A stretch of DNA of 64,000 bases from Paenibacillus cellulositrophicus. Its GTDB lineage: Bacteria > Bacillota > Bacilli > Paenibacillales > Paenibacillaceae. Positions 51,480 through 59,345 of the stretch are shown piece after piece; the first letter of the stretch is position 1; the number at the start of each line of letters is the position of its first letter. Made by a program: the position numbers and the translations under genes. The notes beneath the pieces are model-generated. The model searched no databases and was not told the origin of the DNA. It saw only the letters and a program-made list of their open reading frames with translations. The DNA is taken from assembly GCF_009363095.1 (NCBI RefSeq), contig NZ_CP045295.1, forward strand, positions 744,001-808,000, in the 5' to 3' direction.

Positions 51480-53159
51480 TTATTCCGAGGTGTCACCAAG
51501 AATCGGCAGCTGAAGCCACGAGGCGCCTCCACTGGCATCCACCGCCACTGTGGCAATCTGCAGCGCATCCGGCCCTTGGCTTGCGGCTTCCTGCAGCGGA
51601 ATACCGTTGGGGTGGCGAAGCAGCAGCGGGTATGCACTGCCGCTCAGCTCCAGACGGAGCATCGAACCGACCGGGAGCTCGGCGGCCAGCGGCCGCATCC
51701 GGATCGTCGCCGTCTCCCAGCCGCTGATGCCGCCGGATGCGCCGATCTCCGTGCGCCCCACGGATAGAAACCTCGCTTCGCCTGCTGGTGTGACCTGCGT
51801 GAGGATGGCCGTAAGGTCGGTAGGACCGTCCATCACCTGGCAGGAGACGGTTACCTCCGGGGCGCCGAGGATCTGCAGCGGCGCGCCGGCAGGCTCTCCG
51901 GTATACACCAGGATTTCGAAGCGGTCCTGCTGGGCGCTCCGGTCCTGCGGCAGCACCGAGCGAAGCGGCATCGGCAGGCGCGCGTCGTAGACGAACACGT
52001 CCGCCACCCGGCCAGGCTCCGCGCCTGCATCCGCAGCGAGCCGGCCGCCGCCGGAAGCCCCGTTCGCAGGCAGCTGCGTTCCGGTTAAATACCACCGGCT
52101 GTCGCCCTCCGCTCCGGCCGGATACGTTTTGGCTTCGACCCAAACGCCGCTGCCGGCTTCATAATAACGGACCGGCTGCCGTTCCTTCAGGGCTGATCCG
52201 CCTTCGCCCTTCAGCCAATAGTCGAACCAGGCCAGCTGTTCCAGGTGAATATTGCCGTCCGCCTTCGGTCCGTAGTCCGTTCCGCCTGCTTTGCGGCCCC
52301 ACGGAATATGCGTCCAAGGCCCGACCACCAAACGGTGGAAGCAGTCCGGCCTGCTCCCCTGTGCTTGCAGTGCATTGTAAGACTGCAGCGTACCTTCCAG
52401 CAGAAAATCGTACCAGCCCGCGATATGCAGCGCCGGAACCGGCTGTTCCTTGAAGGCGTCCAGCCAGTTCAGCCGGGACCAATACTCATCATATTCGGGA
52501 TGGCCCAACCAATCGAAATAAGCGGGGAGGTAAGCTTCGAGCAGCGGGTGGCCCTGCGCCAATGGCAGTTGGGCCAGCACATCGGAAGGATCGCTCATCA
52601 CGCGGGAACACGCCGCCTCAGCTTCTGTGTCACCCTTCCTTCTCGCCGTATCCCTGGCCAGCTGATAGGCCCAGGGCAGGCAGCTCTGCAGATCGAAGCT
52701 ACCGAATGTGTACATCCAGCCGTGGTACAGGTCGGCCGCAGTCATCGCAGGCGCGATGGCAGCCAAATGCGGCGGATGCTGCGAAGCGGCAGCCCACTGC
52801 GTCGCTCCCTGGTAGGAAAAGCCGTACATGCCGACCTTTCCGCTGGCCCCTTCCAACCCGGCGGCCCATTCGACCGTGTCATAGCCGTCTTCGGCTTCGC
52901 TCACGAATGGCGTGAACTCTCCCTCCGAATCCCCGCGCCCCCGTACGTCCTGAATGACGACGATATACCCCCGCGCAGCATACCAAACGGGATGGGCGTA
53001 TGTAACCGTTGAAGCGATTTTCCGGCCGTACGGCTGCCGCATCAGCAGTACCGGGTATGTTCCTTCCTCCGCCGGACGGTAAACGTCGGCATACAGCGTG
53101 ATGCCGTCCCGCATGACGCAGGCTGCTTTCCTCTCCACTTTCACATGTCCGAATTCCAC
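51480..53159 (-). CDS. CocE/NonD-family serine hydrolase
   Basis: A 559-residue alpha/beta hydrolase of the X-Pro dipeptidyl-peptidase/CocE group. N-terminal MRDGITLYADVYRP, oxyanion and nucleophile region VVIQDVRGRGDSEGEF and GMYGFSYQGATQW (Ser in GFSYQG), catalytic His in LVVGPWTHIPWG, then the C-terminal jelly-roll beginning VFVYDARLPMPLR. No signal peptide. It opens the operon with the cytosine-deaminase-like and WrbA-like genes, under a perfect TnrA consensus box. An amide or ester substrate is expected. Confidence 0.88.
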   Translation of the reverse strand: MEFGHVKVERKAACVMRDGITLYADVYRPAEEGTYPVLLMRQPYGRKIASTVTYAHPVWYAARGYIVVIQDVRGRGDSEGEFTPFVSEAEDGYDTVEWAAGLEGASGKVGMYGFSYQGATQWAAASQHPPHLAAIAPAMTAADLYHGWMYTFGSFDLQSCLPWAYQLARDTARRKGDTEAEAACSRVMSDPSDVLAQLPLAQGHPLLEAYLPAYFDWLGHPEYDEYWSRLNWLDAFKEQPVPALHIAGWYDFLLEGTLQSYNALQAQGSRPDCFHRLVVGPWTHIPWGRKAGGTDYGPKADGNIHLEQLAWFDYWLKGEGGSALKERQPVRYYEAGSGVWVEAKTYPAGAEGDSRWYLTGTQLPANGASGGGRLAADAGAEPGRVADVFVYDARLPMPLRSVLPQDRSAQQDRFEILVYTGEPAGAPLQILGAPEVTVSCQVMDGPTDLTAILTQVTPAGEARFLSVGRTEIGASGGISGWETATIRMRPLAAELPVGSMLRLELSGSAYPLLLRHPNGIPLQEAASQGPDALQIATVAVDASGGASWLQLPILGDTSE

Positions 53160-53195
53160 GGCTCTCCCCCCAATGCGATCCTGTTTTTCGTTAGA

Positions 53196-53212
53196 TGTTA
53201 CATTTTATAACA
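53196..53212. promoter_or_regulatory. GlnR/TnrA box (full 17-base consensus) upstream of the CocE-type gene
   Basis: TGTTACATTTTATAACA matches TGTNANAWWWTMTNACA at every position, 37 bp upstream of the start codon. This is the best of the eight candidate sites in the window. Confidence 0.7.
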
Positions 53213-53274
53213 GACAATACAGGAGTCTACAACGGTTCAGAAGGCATCTTTGTGACGAAGCACAATAAATAGGC

Positions 53275-53290
53275 CGATGTTTGGACATCG
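53275..53290 (-). terminator. Hairpin downstream of the gamma-glutamyltransferase-fold gene
   Basis: CGATGT-TTGG-ACATCG. It is followed by an AT-rich stretch without a clean T-run, so it is only a possible terminator. A second AT-rich dyad, TTCATAA/TTATGAA, lies at 53322-53340. Confidence 0.35.
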
Positions 53291-53348
53291 ACCACAAGGA
53301 ACCCGTTTAATTATGTCATATTTCATAACTTCTTTATGAAATGGTGAA

Positions 53349-54932
53349 CTACCAGCCGATCGCCGCTCCGTCGGAGCGGGGGTCCGAGCCGCCGATCCGA
53401 AAACCGTGAGCGTCCAGAAGGATCGCCTGCGCATGCCCGGTTAAGGCATCCCAGTCGCCGATCTTTCGAACCTCATGCCCCATGGCGGCCAGCCCGCCAA
53501 GCACCTGCTCCCCCACCCTGGCTTCCATCTTCAGTTCCGTGGAGGCTTCGCCCCATGTCCTTCCCCACACCCAACGAGGTTCGTTAATCGCTTCCTGAGG
53601 GTCCATTCGGTAATCGACGATCCGGGTCAGAAGCGCCGTCTGCGTCTGCGGCTGTCCTTCTCCTCCCATCGAGCCGTAGAGCAAATAAGGCTTCTCGTCC
53701 TTGAGCGCGAGGGCAGGCATCAGGGTATGAAACGTCCGTTTCCGCGGTTCAAGCCGGTTGGCTGAAGACTCATCCAGGGAGAAAAATGAGCCGCGGTTCT
53801 GCAGCAGAATGCCCGTTTCCCCAGCCGTTACGCCCGATCCAAATTCAAAGTACAGGCTTTGGATAAAAGAAACGGCGTTGCCGTCCCCGTCCACTACGGC
53901 GGCATACGCCGTATCGCTGCCGAGCGATTCGGCGGTGAGCGGAGCTGCCGAATCGGGGCTTATGCGTCCCGCCAATTCCATGCAGTAGGCCTTATCCAGA
54001 AAGCGATCAACCGGAATATTTCGGAAATCCGGATCGGTGAGCTCGAGGTTGCGGTCGCGGAAAGCCAGCTTCACCGCCTCGACCAGTACGTGGTAAAATG
54101 CTACCGAACCGTGCGGAATACTGTTAAAATCAAAATGTTCGAGCATTTGGGCGATCACGATGCCCGTAAACCCTTGCGAATTCGGAGGAAGCTGATACAG
54201 CTCCAGATCGCGATAGGAACCGGTGAGCGGGGTAACCCAATTGCCCTCATGATCGGCGAAATCGTCCGCCAGCAGCAGCCCGCCGGACTTCCGGATGTAT
54301 GACGTGATGTCCCGGGCTAATCCGCCCCGGTAAAATTCGTCCCGGCCATTCGACGCGATCCGGCGCAAACTTTGGGCCAAGCCGCTTTGGATCCAGCGAG
54401 TGCCTGCCGGCGGGACACCGCCGCCTCGCAAATACGCTGCAGCCGAATAGGGATTCGCTGCCAGCAGCCCGGCGCACAGCTTCGTATTGGCGTACTGGCT
54501 GCGGGATACCGGATAGCCCGCTCCGGCGTAAGTCATTGCCGGCTCAAGGACGTCCCCAAGCGGCAAGGTACCATACTCGCGCAGAATGGCGCTCCAGCTG
54601 TCCACCATGCCGGGAACGGTCAGTACGCTGCGGATCCCCCGCGTCGGGATGGCCTGCTCGCCGGCATATGCCTCCGGCGATGCCTTATACCCCGAGCGGC
54701 CGCTTCCGTTGTAACCCCGGACTGCACCCTCTCCGGGACTGTACAACAGCCAGAATGAGTCGCCGCCCAGCCCGGTCATATGCGGATACACGACCGCCAG
54801 GGTACTGCTGACGGCAACCGCAGCGTCGAAGGCATTCCCGCCCTTTTCCAGTATTCGGGCACCCGCGGCCGATGCCAGTGCATGGGGGCTGACCACCATC
54901 GTTTTCGTGCCGATTGAAGCCTGCCTCATCAC
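53349..54932 (-). CDS. Gamma-glutamyltransferase-family Ntn hydrolase, probable oxamate amidohydrolase (HpxW-like)
   Basis: A 527-residue member of the GGT superfamily, which self-cleaves to expose a catalytic Thr: here Thr341 in SLGSDTAYAAVVDGDGNAVSFIQS. It lacks a signal peptide, unlike secreted GGTs. From memory it resembles Klebsiella HpxW (oxamate amidohydrolase of the urate pathway, same length) rather than glutathione-cleaving GGT: VVYPHMTGLGGDSFWL, YFEFGSGV, GSMGGEGQPQTQ, RWVWGRTWGE and the C-terminal SDPRSDGA. This would convert oxamate, made from oxalurate (the PucG product), to oxalate and ammonia. Divergent from the CHR genes, with two GlnR-type boxes between. Confidence 0.8.
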   Translation of the reverse strand: MMRQASIGTKTMVVSPHALASAAGARILEKGGNAFDAAVAVSSTLAVVYPHMTGLGGDSFWLLYSPGEGAVRGYNGSGRSGYKASPEAYAGEQAIPTRGIRSVLTVPGMVDSWSAILREYGTLPLGDVLEPAMTYAGAGYPVSRSQYANTKLCAGLLAANPYSAAAYLRGGGVPPAGTRWIQSGLAQSLRRIASNGRDEFYRGGLARDITSYIRKSGGLLLADDFADHEGNWVTPLTGSYRDLELYQLPPNSQGFTGIVIAQMLEHFDFNSIPHGSVAFYHVLVEAVKLAFRDRNLELTDPDFRNIPVDRFLDKAYCMELAGRISPDSAAPLTAESLGSDTAYAAVVDGDGNAVSFIQSLYFEFGSGVTAGETGILLQNRGSFFSLDESSANRLEPRKRTFHTLMPALALKDEKPYLLYGSMGGEGQPQTQTALLTRIVDYRMDPQEAINEPRWVWGRTWGEASTELKMEARVGEQVLGGLAAMGHEVRKIGDWDALTGHAQAILLDAHGFRIGGSDPRSDGAAIGW

Positions 54933-54955
54933 TCATCCCTCCTGCATCCTTAAAT

Positions 54956-54972
54956 TGTTAACTAAATTAACA
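54956..54972. promoter_or_regulatory. GlnR/TnrA-type box proximal to the HpxW-like gene
   Basis: TGTTAACTAAATTAACA, a perfect 6-bp dyad, fits TGTNAN7TNACA. It lies 24 bp upstream of the HpxW-like start codon. Confidence 0.6.
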
Positions 54973-55028
54973 TGCAGCAGGATTTTTTGGCAATAACTAC
55001 TTTTCATCCTGAAAGAAAACCGTTATAG

Positions 55029-55045
55029 TGTAAATTTAAATAACA
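55029..55045. promoter_or_regulatory. Second GlnR/TnrA-type box, between the HpxW-like and CHR genes
   Basis: TGTAAATTTAAATAACA fits TGTNAN7TNACA perfectly, 153 bp upstream of the first CHR gene and 97 bp from the HpxW-like gene. Confidence 0.55.
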
Positions 55046-55197
55046 TGAATGTCGTACGGATGATCACCAGCTTCGGAAACGGTTCAGCTCCCTTTGCCAT
55101 GATGCCAGAGCTGTGCCTATAGAATGCGAGCCTCGCATCCTACCCGAATCCGAGATGAAATGTCAGAATAGTTGATAGACAAGGAAGGAAGTGCACC

Positions 55198-55797
55198 ATG
55201 CTGAAAACATACGCAGAATTATCCCTCGCCATGTTCCGGACCGGAATTCTCGGGTATGGCGGCGGTCCGTCGACCGTCCCCCTCATCCGGCACGAGGCCG
55301 TCTCCCGGTACAGGTGGATGGCTGATGAGGAATTCGGGGAGGTGCTGGCCATCGCCAACACGCTGCCCGGTCCGATTGCGACCAAGTTGGCCGCTTATCT
55401 CGGCTACCGCCTGAAAGGAACCCTCGGTGCGCTGGTCGGGCTGCTCGCCCATATTCTACCCACTGCGGTTGCGATGATCGCTCTAGTCTCTTTTATCGAC
55501 GTATTCAGTTCGTCCCGCATCATCCATGGCATGATCGAAGCGGTCGTTCCGGTCGTGGCCGTCATGCTGGGTCAAATGTGTTACGAGTTCGGCGAAAAGG
55601 CAGTCAAAGGCCTTGGCAAATATATGGCGCTCGCCTGCGGGGTTATCGCGTTTGTCCTGCTGGAGTGGGTGCAGCTGCACCCGGCGATCCTGATTGCGAT
55701 CGCGCTGGCCTATGGCTCGGTACACTTTAAAGTTATGGGCAAGCTGAAAGAAACCCGCAAGCGGAAGGAGGAACGCCGCCATGGAGACATGGATTGA
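55198..55797 (+). CDS. Chromate-transporter (CHR) family protein, first half-size subunit
   Basis: A 199-residue membrane protein of the short-chain CHR type, which works as a pair of single-domain subunits. The family motifs FRTGILGYGGGPSTVPLI and AIANTLPGPIATKLAAYLGY are clear, followed by four or five helices. It overlaps the second subunit gene by 17 bases. The name is historical: substrate may be chromate, sulfate or another oxyanion, and its location inside a purine/nitrogen island suggests an organic anion. RBS AAGGAAGG is seen. Confidence 0.9.
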   Translation: MLKTYAELSLAMFRTGILGYGGGPSTVPLIRHEAVSRYRWMADEEFGEVLAIANTLPGPIATKLAAYLGYRLKGTLGALVGLLAHILPTAVAMIALVSFIDVFSSSRIIHGMIEAVVPVVAVMLGQMCYEFGEKAVKGLGKYMALACGVIAFVLLEWVQLHPAILIAIALAYGSVHFKVMGKLKETRKRKEERRHGDMD

Positions 55798-56317
55798 ACT
55801 CCTCATCGGCTTCTTTCTAGCCAACGTATTTGGCTACGGCGGCGGCCCCTCCTCCATTCCGCTTATGTACCGGGAGATCGTGCCGCATTACCACTGGTTG
55901 TCGGGCGCCGAATTTTCCAACATGCTCGCTCTCGGCAATTCGCTCCCCGGACCGATCGCGACGAAGATCGCCGCTTACGTGGGCTATGATGCTGCCGGAT
56001 GGATGGGGGTGCTTGCCGCCGAAGCAGCCACCGTCGTGCCGTCCGCCGTCGCCCTGATCGTATTGATGCGAATTTTGCAGAAATACAAGCAGTCCCAGGC
56101 CGTCAAGGGTATGACGCTGCTCGTGCAGCCTGTCATCGCCGTCATGATGCTGCAGCTCACCATTCAAAGCTCCAAAGAGTCGATACTCTCCATCGGCTGG
56201 ATCCAATTCGGCGCTATCGCCCTCATCTCGTACTGGCTGATGCAGCGCCGCAAAGTTCATCCCGCGCTCGTCATCGTGGGCGCTTTTGTTTACGGAGGCA
56301 TCTTTCTGGGAAGATAG
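55781..56317 (+). CDS. Chromate-transporter (CHR) family protein, second half-size subunit
   Basis: A 178-residue partner of the preceding subunit with FGYGGGPSSIPLMYREIV and LGNSLPGPIATKIAAYVGYDAAGWMG and the same helix pattern. GGAGGAACGCC precedes its ATG inside the end of the first gene, so the two are translationally coupled. Confidence 0.9.
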   Translation: METWIELLIGFFLANVFGYGGGPSSIPLMYREIVPHYHWLSGAEFSNMLALGNSLPGPIATKIAAYVGYDAAGWMGVLAAEAATVVPSAVALIVLMRILQKYKQSQAVKGMTLLVQPVIAVMMLQLTIQSSKESILSIGWIQFGAIALISYWLMQRRKVHPALVIVGAFVYGGIFLGR

Positions 56318-56488
56318 TCCTCCCCTCCGTAGCCCTGAGCGAACCCGGACGGCCGTCCGATTCTATCCCCTGTTGCAGTAACCGCCTTTCCCGATGATTG
56401 AATTCAATCCGGTACAGCCCTTCCCCAAGGGCTTACCTTGTACGTTTCGGGTTTCGACAGAGTTCAGTTGCGAAAGGATGATGACTGT

Positions 56489-58075
56489 ATGTATTTGACC
56501 ATCGAAGATGCACTCACCATTTACCCGCTTTCTGAAGGTAAGCTGACCGCAGGCCGCAGCGGTTTGAACCGTATCGTCAAATCGGTCAACGTGATGGATG
56601 CACCCGATATTTCGGACTGGGTCCGGGAAGGGGATATCTTGTTCACGACGGCTTATTTGATCAAGGACAATCCCGCGGATGGGGTCCGCCTGCTGCAGAA
56701 GCTTGTTGATAAAGGGGCGGCGGGAATCGGTATCAAGCTCGGACGGTTCTGGGCTTCGGTTCCCGACGAAATGCTGCAGGAAGCAGACCGCCTCGGTTTT
56801 CCCCTTATCGAGCTTCCCTTTCCGTTTACGTTCTCGGATCAAATGAAAGGCTTGTTCAATGCCGAACTGCAAAAGAACACGCTCCTCTTGCAAAACGTCC
56901 TGGACAAACAAAAGGAGCTCATCCGCTTCGCCCTATCCCCTGTTGATACGGGCCGCCTGTTTGACCGGATCCGCGAGATTCTCGGCGTGCCCCTGGCCGT
57001 CACAGGCATGCGCGGCCAAACGCTTTTCAGCACCCTGACCACAGACGAAATGCAGCTGCTCAAAAAACGCCAGCTCAAAGATACGCCGCAGTGGCTCCGC
57101 TGCGAGCAGGGAAGACTGCTGTGCGTGCCCCTAAAAAGCCCCGGCCAGGAGCATGATTTTAACAGCCGGGCGATTTTCCGGCTTCCTCCCGGCATTCCGA
57201 TGAAGGAGGAGGAAGGGCTGTACCACCAGGCGGCCGAAATTATCGGCTACCATTTGAACGCGGTCGAACGCAACGATCTCACCCAATCGACCCAGAACGA
57301 ATTTGCGGCAATGCTGAAAAACTACCTCAAGCAGCAAGTCTCCGCGGAAGCGCTCGTTGCCTGTGCTTCCAGCCACGGCATCCCTTTCGGCAGCGATTCT
57401 TTCCAATGCGTGCTTACCACATGTGATCCCGAATACACCGGCCGGGCCGACCATCTTCTCAAGAGTGTCAAGCAGGAATTCCATTATCATCCGATGCTCA
57501 AGGATTTATCTCCTTTGCATTTTCAACTCGAGAACACCATTCTCTCGATCTTTCCTTCTGAGCTCCCGCGAAGCTCCGGCAAGCTGCCTCAGCTGTTGAC
57601 ACGTGTCTTTTTCGAGCTTGCCGCCAAAGCCGGCAGGCATCTGCGCATGACGGTGAGCCATATCAAAACCCGGCCCGATCAGTTGGAAGCGGCTTACCGT
57701 GAGTGCCAGAACGCCCGCGACACGGCCGCACGGCTCAACCTGGACGCTTTTGTCGTCGAGTTTGCCAACGTGGAAATCTCTTATATTTTCCAATCCGTCC
57801 CGGTTCATAAAATGCGGCAGTTCGTCGAAATGGCATTGGCCCCGCTTCAGGACCGAGCCCCCGACTCCGCCCAAGAGCTGCTGCGAACGCTGGAGCTGTA
57901 CATGGCGAACAATGGACAGATCCACGAAACCGCCAAGCAGCTGTTTATACACCGCAACACCGCCGCCTACCGGCTAGAGAAAATCAGTGAGCTGCTTCAG
58001 GTCGACTTCAAGGATTATCACCACCTGCTGCGGCTGAAACTGGTCCTGATGTTTCGGGATATGCTGCGGACGTAA
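56489..58075 (+). CDS. pucR: PucR-family transcriptional regulator
   Basis: A 528-residue regulator with the two hallmark domains: the N-terminal PucR domain (MYLTIEDALTIYPLSEGKLTAGRSGLNRIVKSVNVMDAPDI ... GDILFTTAYLI) and the C-terminal helix-turn-helix (LELYMANNGQIHETAKQLFIHRNTAAYRLEKISELL). PucR of Bacillus subtilis activates purine catabolism in response to ureides, so this protein probably controls the neighbouring puc and HpxW-like genes. ATG 56489 has GAAAGGATG nine bases ahead. A hairpin AGCCCTT/AAGGGCT (56416-56433) lies between it and the CHR genes. Symbol assigned by context. Confidence 0.85.
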   Translation: MYLTIEDALTIYPLSEGKLTAGRSGLNRIVKSVNVMDAPDISDWVREGDILFTTAYLIKDNPADGVRLLQKLVDKGAAGIGIKLGRFWASVPDEMLQEADRLGFPLIELPFPFTFSDQMKGLFNAELQKNTLLLQNVLDKQKELIRFALSPVDTGRLFDRIREILGVPLAVTGMRGQTLFSTLTTDEMQLLKKRQLKDTPQWLRCEQGRLLCVPLKSPGQEHDFNSRAIFRLPPGIPMKEEEGLYHQAAEIIGYHLNAVERNDLTQSTQNEFAAMLKNYLKQQVSAEALVACASSHGIPFGSDSFQCVLTTCDPEYTGRADHLLKSVKQEFHYHPMLKDLSPLHFQLENTILSIFPSELPRSSGKLPQLLTRVFFELAAKAGRHLRMTVSHIKTRPDQLEAAYRECQNARDTAARLNLDAFVVEFANVEISYIFQSVPVHKMRQFVEMALAPLQDRAPDSAQELLRTLELYMANNGQIHETAKQLFIHRNTAAYRLEKISELLQVDFKDYHHLLRLKLVLMFRDMLRT

Positions 58076-58130
58076 ACAGCAGCAGGACCGTCCCGCCGTC
58101 CCACAAGCAAGCACGTTATAAATTCGCAAC

Positions 58131-58176
58131 AAAGCATCCCCTGAGACGGGCCGCCCTGGTCAGGAGGATGCTTTTG
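58131..58176 (+). terminator. Terminator of the pucR-like gene
   Basis: AAAGCATCC pairs with GGATGCTTTT, about 55 bases after the stop codon. Confidence 0.75.
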
Positions 58177-58182
58177 CGAAAT

Positions 58183-58217
58183 GGCGGTAGATATCAGGCG
58201 CAAGCCGCCTTTTTTTC
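58183..58217 (+). terminator. Second terminator after the pucR-like gene
   Basis: GGCGG pairs with CCGCC and is followed by a run of seven T, making a tandem arrangement with the preceding terminator. Confidence 0.6.
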
Positions 58218-58284
58218 CGGTATAGATCCGTATAAATGATGGTTTAGGTGGGTATGGCCTAGATATGGTTTGCTCACGGTTTAC

Positions 58285-58303
58285 TATTGTGAATTTTTCA
58301 TAT
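58285..58303. repeat. Copy 2 of the 19-bp dyad repeat
   Basis: TATTGTGAATTTTTCATAT, one base different from the copy at 2519-2537. Confidence 0.6.
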
Positions 58304-58524
58304 GTTGATTTTTTGATATATTTGATCCGGTTAGTCCCCAGTGATCGTTGCGTTCATGTGTTGGATCAAGCGGCTGAGCACGTTCACCGTTGTTTCGTAT
58401 TCTTTCTTCGTGACCATTGTCAAAGCAAAAGCATCATGACCAATTTAGCAGTCAGCAAATAAACCGGAGTATATAAGCAGGCAGAGGCAAGCGTATGAAA
58501 TACGCTCGCCCCTAAACCTGCATT

Positions 58525-58543
58525 TATTGTGAATTTTTCACAT
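58525..58543. repeat. Copy 3 of the 19-bp dyad repeat
   Basis: TATTGTGAATTTTTCACAT, same orientation as copy 2, with a perfect TGTGAA-TTT-TTCACA core. Confidence 0.6.
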
Positions 58544-58634
58544 GTTGTTATATTAACACCTTAGTCGGCTTTGATCACTCGCAGCTGCTTGTTTCTGATC
58601 CTATTCCTGTTTCATCTCCTGACAGTTATCGACG

Positions 58635-59303
58635 TCAAGCCTCACCGCTCATACGCTTCCAATCGAAGCCGATTGCCTGCAGGAAGGCTCGTGCGATCAG
58701 CATGTGGCCGGTCAGGTTCGGATGCACCCGGTCCGATGCGATTGCAGTAGGATGAACGTAGCCCAACATCGGCTCAAACACCGCTTGCGTGCCCACGAAT
58801 AGCGCTCCGACGCGCTCGGCAACCCTGTGGGCCGCCCGGCCGTACTCATCCATCCGCCGTCTCATCCCGTCTCCGGAGTTCGGTTCGATATAAAACGGAG
58901 TCATGATGACAAGCCCTTTCAGGCCGGGGAGCGCCTGCTCCGCCAATTCCACCAAAGTATGTTCATACTCTTCCAACAGCACATGCGATTCCGGAATCGC
59001 CGGCTGGTCGAACTGCCGCCACACGTCGTTGATGCCGATCATAATGGACAGCCAATCCGGTTTCAAATCCAGTACGTCCGTCTGCCACCTTTCTTTTAAA
59101 TCCCTGACTGTGTTGCCGCCGATCCCCATGTTCGTGACCCGCAGGTTCAGCTCCGGATACGCCGTCTGAAGCAGGGTGTCCACGAGCGACACATACCCTT
59201 TGCCTACGCCTTGAAACAACCCTTCCCCGTAAGGGAATTTACGCTCGCAGTCCGTAATCGAATCGCCGATCATCACCAGGCGCTGTCCTTTGTCCATCTT
59301 CAT
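58635..59303 (-). CDS. SGNH/GDSL hydrolase (acetylesterase-like)
   Basis: A 222-residue esterase. Block I holds the nucleophile in VMIGDSITDCERKFPYGEG, block II has the oxyanion Gly in MGIGGNTVRDL, block III IGINDVW has the Asn, and the catalytic Asp-His pair is in SDRVHPNLTGH. No signal peptide. It follows the alpha-mannosidase gene by 42 bases and probably removes acetyl groups from the same glycan. ATG 59303 is preceded by GGGAGG. Confidence 0.9.
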   Translation of the reverse strand: MKMDKGQRLVMIGDSITDCERKFPYGEGLFQGVGKGYVSLVDTLLQTAYPELNLRVTNMGIGGNTVRDLKERWQTDVLDLKPDWLSIMIGINDVWRQFDQPAIPESHVLLEEYEHTLVELAEQALPGLKGLVIMTPFYIEPNSGDGMRRRMDEYGRAAHRVAERVGALFVGTQAVFEPMLGYVHPTAIASDRVHPNLTGHMLIARAFLQAIGFDWKRMSGEA

Positions 59304-59345
59304 CTTCGCGCTTCCTCCCATCTTTTGTTCCTTTTACACCTTTTT

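Larger units (their letters stand above)
58076..58634. other. Gene-poor stretch with terminators and decayed repeats
   Basis: No convincing gene. It holds two terminators (58131-58176 and 58183-58217), two copies of the 19-bp dyad repeat and, between them on the minus strand, a 28-codon reading frame (58331-58417, MVTKKEYETTVNVLSRLIQHM...) that may be the end of a lost gene. Confidence 0.55.
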
